Origin: JBBRCE01 sp038205115
Lineage (GTDB): Bacteria; Planctomycetota; Planctomycetia; Pirellulales; JBBRCE01
Length of the DNA stretch: 10,154 nt
Direction of reading: 5' to 3'
Assembly (NCBI GenBank): GCA_038205115.1
Contig: JBBRCE010000093.1
Span: forward strand, 1 to 10,154
Positions 1-5,090 of this stretch are shown here, in pieces (position 1 is the stretch's first letter; each line of letters begins with the position of its first letter). Below the pieces are notes generated by a model. The model did no database searches. It was given only the letters and a program-made list of their open reading frames with translations, and was not told the origin of the DNA. The position numbers and the translations under genes were made by a program.

Positions 1-84
1 CGGCTCTTTGCCGTTGAGATGCCGCCGCACGATGGCGGCCTTTTGGGTGGCACTAAAGTGCCTTCGAGACTTGTTCGAACTCAT
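1..84 (-). CDS. IS3-family OrfA-type transposase, N-terminal fragment cut by window edge
   Basis: Only the first 28 codons are in the window. They begin MSSNKSRRHFSATQKAAIVR and continue RHLNGKEP. A basic start followed by a 'F(S/T)xxQKAAIVRRHL' helix is typical of the helix-turn-helix (HTH_Tnp_1 / OrfA) end of IS3-type transposases, which binds the element's terminal repeats. The start is supported by a strong Shine-Dalgarno, GGGAGGA, about 7 nt upstream on the minus strand (around 92-98). The reading frame is open to the edge. Family assignment rests on this short N-terminus, so the IS3 group is likely but the subgroup cannot be named. No catalytic residues are visible. Confidence 0.6.
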   Translation of the reverse strand, partial: MSSNKSRRHFSATQKAAIVRRHLNGKEP

Positions 85-141
85 GGAAAAATCCTCCCGT
101 CAGGTTTATGCTAACCCAACCGGCAACTTTGTCCACTTTCA
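1..141 (-). mobile_element. IS3-like insertion sequence, left-running, one end only
   Basis: One end of an insertion sequence whose body continues beyond the left edge. It is recognised from the OrfA-type transposase start at 84 and a leader of about 50 bp between the start and the presumed terminus, a usual layout for IS3-family elements. The exact terminus is not fixed. On the minus strand the sequence reads TGAAAGTGGACAAAGTTGCC from 141, so the end could be the TGA at 141-139 or the TGG at 135. IS3-family ends commonly begin with TG. The neighbouring toroid gene ends exactly here, which supports an insertion junction. The partner end and the target duplication lie outside the window. Confidence 0.6.
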
Positions 142-1050
142 TCTGAGGCAAGACATCATGGCGAGCGTTGGAGTTTCGCCCGGGCGCGCGACGAACAGGC
201 CGGCTTCGGGGTCAGCGGTATTCTCGAATGAATCGAGATAATGTCGCGAGCGCCGAAATGTCGCCGGGTCGACGGAAAAATTGGCGCACCAGCCAAATGT
301 TAAGGCGTCAACGATCCAGCCGAAGGTGACCAGGTCATGCATTTGGCCGGAGCCGTCCTGCCAACCGCCGGTTGCTCGATCTTGCGCCCGCTGGAGATAA
401 TCGATTGCCCGCTGCGCCGCAAATCCCAGCCAAATATCCTCGGATAAACTGTAAGATTCGCACAAAGCGTAGGTCGCCAGCGCGTGAGCAGCGAGGTCCA
501 CATTGCCGTCTTCGCATTGCCCTAGGCCACCATCCGCTGCCTGATGGACGATCAGGTAATTGGTGGCCGCCGTGATTTGCCGCCAATATCGTCCTCGATC
601 TTGGCGAAAGCCGGCATCGAAAAAACATCGCAGGACGAGCGAGGTTGCAGCAACCGAACCGGCGTCCCCTGCGCGGGATTGACTCAGCGAAATTACAGTT
701 TCATTGTCCGGCAAACCGTGCAATTGCCAACTGCCGTCATCGAACTGCTGATTGGCCAACCACCTAAGCGATTTGCTCACGACTCCTTCACCGCATACTC
801 TGGTTGAACCGTACATCAACAATGACGAATCATCATCAAGGTGCACCAGTCGGCGAAATTTCGTCGCCCATCCTTCGGCGGATGCCACGTGACTGTTTCG
901 CGAATTGGCTGGCTCGTTGGAATGATCAGATCGAGTGATGCTGTACGCAAGCAAAATTGCAATTCCGGTGGCGATGACAGCAAATTTCCAAGGAAACGCG
1001 GAATGCTGCTCGGGCAGTAACGGCGAGAACTTGCGAGTGGAAGTCAACAT
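139..1050 (-). CDS. Membrane-anchored squalene-cyclase-fold (alpha/alpha toroid) protein, C-terminally truncated at an IS junction
   Basis: A 303-residue protein with a cytoplasmic N-terminus, one transmembrane segment (residues about 21-39) and an extracytoplasmic region of prenyltransferase/squalene-cyclase-type repeats. Repeat cores are visible near residues 93-110 (SLRWLANQQFDDGSW), 162-176 (ATNYLIVHQAADGGLG) and 215-230 (AIDYLQRAQDRATGGW). It is homologous to the protein encoded just upstream (1147-2727): both share repeat order, an 'ALCESY' segment (195-200) and a 'GLF..(Q/R)PG..PT' segment (284-295). The neighbour continues for about 120 residues after the point where this one stops. 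The TGA at 141-139 lies at the end of the IS3-like element, so the gene is probably broken by insertion. No DXDD catalytic motif is present, so terpene cyclase activity is not expected; a binding or scaffold role is a guess. The start is ATG at 1050 with only a weak purine-rich site upstream, 96 bp after the preceding gene. Confidence 0.75.
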   Translation of the reverse strand: MLTSTRKFSPLLPEQHSAFPWKFAVIATGIAILLAYSITRSDHSNEPANSRNSHVASAEGWATKFRRLVHLDDDSSLLMYGSTRVCGEGVVSKSLRWLANQQFDDGSWQLHGLPDNETVISLSQSRAGDAGSVAATSLVLRCFFDAGFRQDRGRYWRQITAATNYLIVHQAADGGLGQCEDGNVDLAAHALATYALCESYSLSEDIWLGFAAQRAIDYLQRAQDRATGGWQDGSGQMHDLVTFGWIVDALTFGWCANFSVDPATFRRSRHYLDSFENTADPEAGLFVARPGETPTLAMMSCLR

Positions 1051-1146
1051 TACAGCACATCCATTCCGATCCCAGGCTGGAGGGCCGGCCGATCATCAAT
1101 TCGATCGCGGCGAACGCGTGTCGCACCTTGAGCCTGCATTCCTAAG

Positions 1147-2727
1147 CTACCGATCCAACTGATAAAGCGGCAAGTAGCGGTAATAAACTTCCAGCGTCAG
1201 CGCACACATGCTGGTCATCATCACGCGGCCGCCGGCATCGCCCCAGCGATCTTTCGTCGGACGGTCGGGATCCCAACTGCCGACGTCGCAGCGTGCGCTG
1301 GTATCGCCTTTGACTTGCTGATCGACGAGAATTTTACGGAGCTTGCGATTCCACGTGTCCCAGTCGGGTCCGAGCATGTTGTGCATGACTTGGGTGCCGT
1401 AATACCAAGAATAAATATCGCGCTGGCTGCCGTCCGGCAGGTTGGCCATCAGCTGCCGCGCACTTTCCGTGATTTCGGGTGAGCCACGGGCTGCGCCCAA
1501 ATATTGCGTGCAGAGCGCGCCGACGCCGGTCATTGACGTCGTCGGATTGCCGCCTGGCTGATAGCCGAACAGACCGCCATATTGGCTGGTCTTTTTGAAG
1601 GCCGCCAGGTATTTCTTGGCACCGTCGAGCGTTTCCGCCTTGACGGCAATACCGGCCATGACGCCGCTTTTGAGCGCCATGATTTGCCAACCGACGACCG
1701 AGGTGTCGCCGGCTTCGTTGAGCTTGTAACGCCAACCGCCGCCCGCTTTGTCTTGCGCGTCTTCGATGAAATGGATGGCTTTCTCGGCCGCCAAGCGTTG
1801 CCGCGAGTCTTTGGTCATGGCGTACGATTCGCACAGCGCGATCGTGGCCAGTCCGTGCGAATACAGCATACTGTTGCCGCCCGCGCCGGCCGAAAGATCT
1901 CCATCCGGTTTCTGATGGCCAATGAGCCACTGCATAGCGCGGCTGACATTTTGCTGGTACGGCCCGCCGTGTTCGTGGGTCAAGCCCGCGCCGAGAAATG
2001 GTAGCACGCCCAAGGCCGTACCGGCCGCGTCGGAATCGATCGTGCCAGCGCCGCCGCACGCGGCGCCCCGGCATTGCTTGGAAAAACCTTGCAGGCTCCA
2101 CGAACCGTCGGCGTTTTGATGTCGCGCCAACCAATTGAGCGCGCCGGCCACCGATTGCTCGGTCACTTGCGTGGCACCGCTGATGAGTTTACCAATTGGA
2201 TCGCCTCGACGGCTAAGTAATCCGTCGCCCCCCGAGGCCGCTTTTCCGGGAAGAAAGCCGTTGGTCACTCGCGGCTGTGTCGAATCGTATCCTGGAAATC
2301 CCACAATGGTACTATAAGCTGGGCCAAAGGATTGCGGCCCTAGCGGACCCGATGTTTCGTTACTAGGTTGAGCAACAAATTCGAGGCCCTGCGCAGTGCC
2401 AAACGCGATTGGATCGTTTTGGGTGACTTCGATGACCGATTGTTCGACGGGCGGATTTGTCAGCACAAGCGGTTCGAGCATTGGCGTAACCGCAGGCGCA
2501 TCGACGACTTCAAAACTAACCGCATCAACCGGTTGGCGATGAATGATGCCGAAGCCCAGCAGTTCTAAGATCAGCCAAGTGCAGAGCAGCACCACCGTAT
2601 GGGCCAGCAAACTTGTCAATAACCATGGCGCCTTTTCCCGCAGCCAGAGGTTCATACGCTGGACATAAGGGTTTGACTCGACAATCGCCGGTTGGTGAAT
2701 AATCGATTCGTGGGTGAGCGTAGTCAT
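1147..2727 (-). CDS. Membrane-anchored prenyltransferase/squalene-cyclase repeat protein (alpha/alpha toroid)
   Basis: 526 residues from the ATG at 2727. This start is preferred because it is the first ATG and has GAGAGA about 10 nt upstream; a TTG at 2766 in the same frame would add 13 residues. There is a single strong transmembrane segment at about residues 33-62, then a low-complexity linker rich in Pro, Gly and Ser to about 180, then toroid repeats. Repeat cores are ALNWLARHQNADGSW (about 196-210), AMQWLIGHQKPDGD (about 264-277) and AIHFIEDAQDKAGGGW (about 316-332). A C-terminal block WYYGTQ...(441-446) and MTSMCALTLEVYYRYLPLY (about 504-522) is of the kind seen in many planctomycete proteins annotated as squalene cyclase-like. 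A DSDAAGTA stretch (231-238) resembles but is not the DXDD acid motif of class II terpene cyclases, so hopene synthesis should not be assumed. It is the upstream member of a tandem pair with 139-1050. The substrate or partner is unknown. Confidence 0.85.
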   Translation of the reverse strand: MTTLTHESIIHQPAIVESNPYVQRMNLWLREKAPWLLTSLLAHTVVLLCTWLILELLGFGIIHRQPVDAVSFEVVDAPAVTPMLEPLVLTNPPVEQSVIEVTQNDPIAFGTAQGLEFVAQPSNETSGPLGPQSFGPAYSTIVGFPGYDSTQPRVTNGFLPGKAASGGDGLLSRRGDPIGKLISGATQVTEQSVAGALNWLARHQNADGSWSLQGFSKQCRGAACGGAGTIDSDAAGTALGVLPFLGAGLTHEHGGPYQQNVSRAMQWLIGHQKPDGDLSAGAGGNSMLYSHGLATIALCESYAMTKDSRQRLAAEKAIHFIEDAQDKAGGGWRYKLNEAGDTSVVGWQIMALKSGVMAGIAVKAETLDGAKKYLAAFKKTSQYGGLFGYQPGGNPTTSMTGVGALCTQYLGAARGSPEITESARQLMANLPDGSQRDIYSWYYGTQVMHNMLGPDWDTWNRKLRKILVDQQVKGDTSARCDVGSWDPDRPTKDRWGDAGGRVMMTSMCALTLEVYYRYLPLYQLDR

Positions 2728-3034
2728 GGCGCAGGATCTCTCTGGGAATTCGCAAAGAAAAAGCAACGAGCATCAATCCACTGGCCAGAACGGCCCGTGA
2801 TGCAAACGAGTTCGGTAACCGCCGCGTTGGTGTTTTTACAAACCAATTTCGCTACGGAACAAGAATCGCGCGACGCAGAATTGCCCCGAAGTGAAGGATT
2901 CTGAGATCCAACCGGCGGGGATCGCGTCACACAGAATGAATCGGCTCGGCGGGGAAATTTATTCCCCGCATGCAGATTTTTGACCAACGTGCCGCGCTCG
3001 TGCGCCTGAATTCCGGGCGAACACTTAGCCGCTG
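2728..3034. other. Intergenic region upstream of the toroid gene pair
   Basis: A 307-bp stretch between the CPXCG-type gene and the toroid gene, both on the minus strand. It contains the hairpin at 2949-2969 and the purine-rich ribosome site next to 2727. Short open frames on both strands here have no ribosome site and no recognisable protein. A promoter for the toroid genes probably lies here, because the distance is large for an operon, but no convincing -35/-10 pair was found. Confidence 0.5.
2949..2969 (-). terminator. GC-rich hairpin downstream of the CPXCG-type gene
   Basis: A perfect 8-bp stem (GCGGGGAA pairing with TTCCCCGC) around a 5-nt AT loop, 66 bp after the stop of the minus-strand gene 3035-3217. 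Its position suits transcription termination between that gene and the toroid gene. On the minus strand there is no T-run after the stem, so it would be an atypical terminator. A short T-run exists only on the plus-strand side. Confidence 0.35.
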
Positions 3035-3217
3035 CTACTCGGAACTACCGGAGATCTGCACATTGCCGCGGCGGTCAATTTCAACGCGGATCACGTTCGG
3101 ATGGCAGCACACTGGGCAGTCTTCGACGTATTCTTGGACGCTCCCGGCCGACAGATCAATCGGCACGACGATTTCTTCGCCGCAGGCGTCGCAGCAGTAA
3201 CTTGCTTCGTCGTTCAT
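3035..3217 (-). CDS. CPXCG-type cysteine-rich mini-protein (zinc-ribbon-like)
   Basis: A 60-residue protein starting MNDEASYCCDACGEE. It contains C8/C9, a CxxCGE motif (C9-C12), a D(x)SxG segment, 'VQEYVEDCPVCC' (27-38) with C34, C37 and C38, then a short strand-rich tail ending in NVQISGSSE. This arrangement (CxxCGE, then Q-x-YVEDC-x-VCC) is the signature of the CPXCG-motif cysteine-rich family, whose paired CxxC motifs probably bind zinc; its function is not established. The first motif reads CDAC rather than the usual CPxC. The ATG at 3217 is chosen because the family begins just before the first cysteines. The frame is open upstream to an ATG at 3334, but that would overlap the preceding gene and add unrelated sequence. 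No clear Shine-Dalgarno is seen, and a terminator lies only 15 nt upstream. Confidence 0.85.
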   Translation of the reverse strand: MNDEASYCCDACGEEIVVPIDLSAGSVQEYVEDCPVCCHPNVIRVEIDRRGNVQISGSSE

Positions 3218-3232
3218 GACCGGTCCATGGCG

Positions 3233-3268
3233 AAAAAAAACGCGAGTCGAAGCCAATCTTCGCTCGCG
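3233..3268 (-). terminator. Strong intrinsic terminator after the small secreted protein gene
   Basis: On the minus strand an 11-bp stem (CGCGAG plus CGAAG arms with one bulged base at 3247) closes a 5-nt loop (3257-3253) and is followed at once by eight T residues (3240-3233). It begins 28 nt after the TAA of the gene at 3297-3662. This is a textbook rho-independent terminator. Its T-run ends 15 nt before the ATG of the CPXCG-type gene, so it may also limit or regulate read-through into that gene. Confidence 0.85.
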
Positions 3269-3296
3269 CTGGACAAATTCAAATCGTACGGACCGA

Positions 3297-3662
3297 TTAA
3301 AAGCCGGCCGGACCCTTGAAGTACGAATTCGCATTGTCGAAGGGCGAAACGCGATAGTAACTGGCCGACGGCTTTTTGTAGGGGTTCAACGTGTATGGCT
3401 GACTGCTGTGGTCGTAGGCACGCGGATGCAATGACATGAACGAGTCGCGGTCGACCGGGCGGGCTTTCAATGCCCTGGACGCGGCCGTCTTGCTGTAATT
3501 GTCGTTGCCGAAGAAGCCAGTCGGCTCGCTTTTATCTTCCATGCTCGAGACCTTGGCCGCAGCAGGGGCTTTTTTCGCTGCAGCTTTATCGTCCGCCAGG
3601 GAATAACTGCCGCACAACACGGCGAAAGCTAAGCCTGTACAACACAAAACCAACGTTTTCAT
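3297..3662 (-). CDS. Small secreted protein of unknown function
   Basis: 121 residues from the ATG at 3662, which has AGGA (from GCAGGAT) about 8 nt upstream. An in-frame ATG at 3761 would add 33 residues in front of a clear signal peptide and is rejected. Residues 1-23 form a signal peptide (MKTLVLCCTGLAFAVLCGSY...), with probable cleavage near SLA/DD. The mature part opens with an Ala/Lys-rich stretch (24-38). It is followed by a Gly/Phe/Tyr/Pro-rich tail with repeated aromatic patches (TGFFGNDNYS, QPYTLNPYKKPSASYYR, NSYFKGPAGF) and no cysteine. It is not recognised as any named family. Aromatic and Pro/Asn-rich composition suggests an extended, surface-exposed or matrix-type protein, which is inference only. 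It ends in its own strong terminator and lies 171 bp after the thioredoxin-like/CAP-like gene on the same strand. Confidence 0.75.
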   Translation of the reverse strand: MKTLVLCCTGLAFAVLCGSYSLADDKAAAKKAPAAAKVSSMEDKSEPTGFFGNDNYSKTAASRALKARPVDRDSFMSLHPRAYDHSSQPYTLNPYKKPSASYYRVSPFDNANSYFKGPAGF

Positions 3663-3833
3663 AGCGAAATCCTGCAGGTTGCGAACAGACGAATGTCCGA
3701 AGCGAGAACCATCGTCGTCCAGAATTGGACATGCGAACTCAGAAAGAGATACTTCTAGCATAACTCAATTGCCGAAATCCGTCCAGCAATTCGTCAAGCG
3801 AATTTATACCTGATTTCGACTCGACAAGGAGCA

Positions 3834-4739
3834 TCAATTCGCAAAAATGCCGGTCCCATACCAAATTCCGTTGCGTCCGCGACGAATATCGTATCCAAAC
3901 AGACGATGGCGTCCGCTGACGGCCGACCAATGCCCTGGCGATTGACGCCAACTGGCGACGCAATCGACGCAACTATCCATCATGTCTTGGTTTGGCCAGC
4001 TCTCGGCAACGACTTCCGTCGGCGAGGAGTACCCGGTGAGTTGTGCGGAAATTCGTTGAAACCGTGAGTCCCAATTATGATGGCCCTGTTTTAAAATGTC
4101 GGCCTGCAACTGCGATTGGGCCTGGGCTTCTTGCTCCAGCATAGGGCAGGATTCGCAAAATGTGCTGGCTGGTGCCTCGGGATGCACGCGCACCGCATAA
4201 ACCATGCTGCGTTGGGTTAATGTGCCTGCCGGTAGATCAAGCAACACCGAGACGCGCTCGGGCTGAAAATGATAATACTTGCCGCCAGCAAACGGCAATA
4301 TGCTGACCGTCGACCCGTAGTAACTGGCGCTCTTGTGTGCAAAATCCACCACGGCGATGCCTGCCCCTGATGCCAACGAGGCGAAAGCCGGATGGCCGAG
4401 CAGAGTGGTCGGCTGTCCGTTGATGTCAATTTTTGCGTCCGTTGACACGTGCACCAGTTTGAAGTGGTCGAGCTTTGCAATCGCACGGGCATCGGCAAAC
4501 CAACGCGATTCGTTAGCGGCGATTGCTCCCGCCTGGCTCGGCGAATAGAAATGGACCAGCAACATTTTCTGTTCGGCCTGAGCTTCACGGGCGGCGACGG
4601 AGTAATCGGCGCTCCATTTTGGCGCCGCCAACGCAACGGTCGGCTTGGCCGCCGGTTCTGCTGCGCTGGAGTTGACCGCAAACGCGGCAATCAGGCCGAG
4701 ACACAAAACGGGCACCAACTGAAGGAACTTCAACGTCAT
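3834..4739 (-). CDS. Exported thioredoxin-like protein with C-terminal CAP/SCP-like domain
   Basis: 301 residues from the ATG at 4739, supported by AGGAG about 9 nt upstream; the GTG-started extension to 4970 would precede a good signal peptide and is rejected. Residues 1-27 are a signal peptide (SSA/AEP cleavage), so the protein acts in the cell envelope. Residues about 42-170 look like a thioredoxin fold (WSADYSVAAREAQAEQKMLL, then VHFYSPSQAG, and later the buried GIAVVDF strand). The active-site CxxC is absent: the two expected cysteine positions read Q69 and A72, so disulfide exchange is not expected there. Residues about 180-301 resemble a CAP/SCP-type domain: AVRVHPEAP, QGHHNW (219-223), TEVVAESW (241-248), SWRQSPGHW (263-271) and NGIWYGTGIF (290-299). 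Candidate metal or active residues are H220, E242 and H270. Two CxxC motifs (C195-C198, C257-C260) lie in this second part. The CAP call is from pattern resemblance and is less certain than export. Confidence 0.75.
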   Translation of the reverse strand: MTLKFLQLVPVLCLGLIAAFAVNSSAAEPAAKPTVALAAPKWSADYSVAAREAQAEQKMLLVHFYSPSQAGAIAANESRWFADARAIAKLDHFKLVHVSTDAKIDINGQPTTLLGHPAFASLASGAGIAVVDFAHKSASYYGSTVSILPFAGGKYYHFQPERVSVLLDLPAGTLTQRSMVYAVRVHPEAPASTFCESCPMLEQEAQAQSQLQADILKQGHHNWDSRFQRISAQLTGYSSPTEVVAESWPNQDMMDSCVDCVASWRQSPGHWSAVSGRHRLFGYDIRRGRNGIWYGTGIFAN

Positions 4740-5090
4740 TATCGAACTCCTGAACTCTATGAACTGGGATTTCCCGAACGCTCGAAGAGCGTTGCCCACG
4801 CGGTCACTTAACGGCCAGACCCTGGCGGACGGTGATGAGGCCATATTAGGGCGTAACTGTCCCGATTGAACAAGTGGGGGCGGATGGGTGGAATAAATAA
4901 TTAAATCTGCTAACTTGAGCTCTGTTCGGTGGGATTTTCGACCGCTAGTATCACGGCGTCTAATATTCACTTCGCCGAAATGACTTCAAATTGCGCGATT
5001 GCGCCGATGGCGTAACTTGGGCTTTATTGGTATCACAGAGACAACGGATTGGCTGTTTTCGATTCTCGCATGTAGGGAGTATTTCTGAAT
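4740..5090. other. Divergent intergenic region between two exported-protein genes
   Basis: A 351-bp region between the start of the thioredoxin-like/CAP-like gene (minus) and the start of the 799-residue secreted protein gene (plus). It must carry both promoters unless the genes are read from further away. Ribosome sites are visible at both edges: AGGAG near 4739 on the minus strand, and AGGGAG at 5074-5079 on the plus strand, 11 nt before the ATG. A small perfect hairpin lies at 4777-4793. An AT-rich patch around 4890-4915 could include a minus-strand promoter, but no consensus pair is convincing. Confidence 0.5.
4777..4793 (-). promoter_or_regulatory. Perfect short hairpin in the leader of the thioredoxin-like/CAP-like gene
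   Basis: A 7-bp perfect inverted repeat, AACGCTC/GAGCGTT with a 3-nt loop, lies 37 bp upstream of the minus-strand ATG at 4739. If transcribed it would form a tight stem-loop just before the ribosome site. It has no T-run. It could be an operator palindrome or an mRNA structure, or could be chance. Confidence 0.25.

Noticed and set aside
2010..2040. DSDAAGTA in the toroid protein as a class II terpene cyclase DXDD motif
   Set aside because: The fourth acid is missing and the motif sits near the first repeats, so it does not support cyclase activity.
1334..2134. A 266-codon arginine-rich open frame in another minus-strand frame within the toroid gene
   Set aside because: Its composition is typical of an out-of-frame translation of GC-biased codons, and the overlapping frame encodes clear toroid repeats and a membrane anchor.
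4740..4970. N-terminal extension of the thioredoxin-like/CAP-like protein from a GTG at 4970
   Set aside because: The extension would bury a clear signal peptide, and the ATG at 4739 has a strong AGGAG site.
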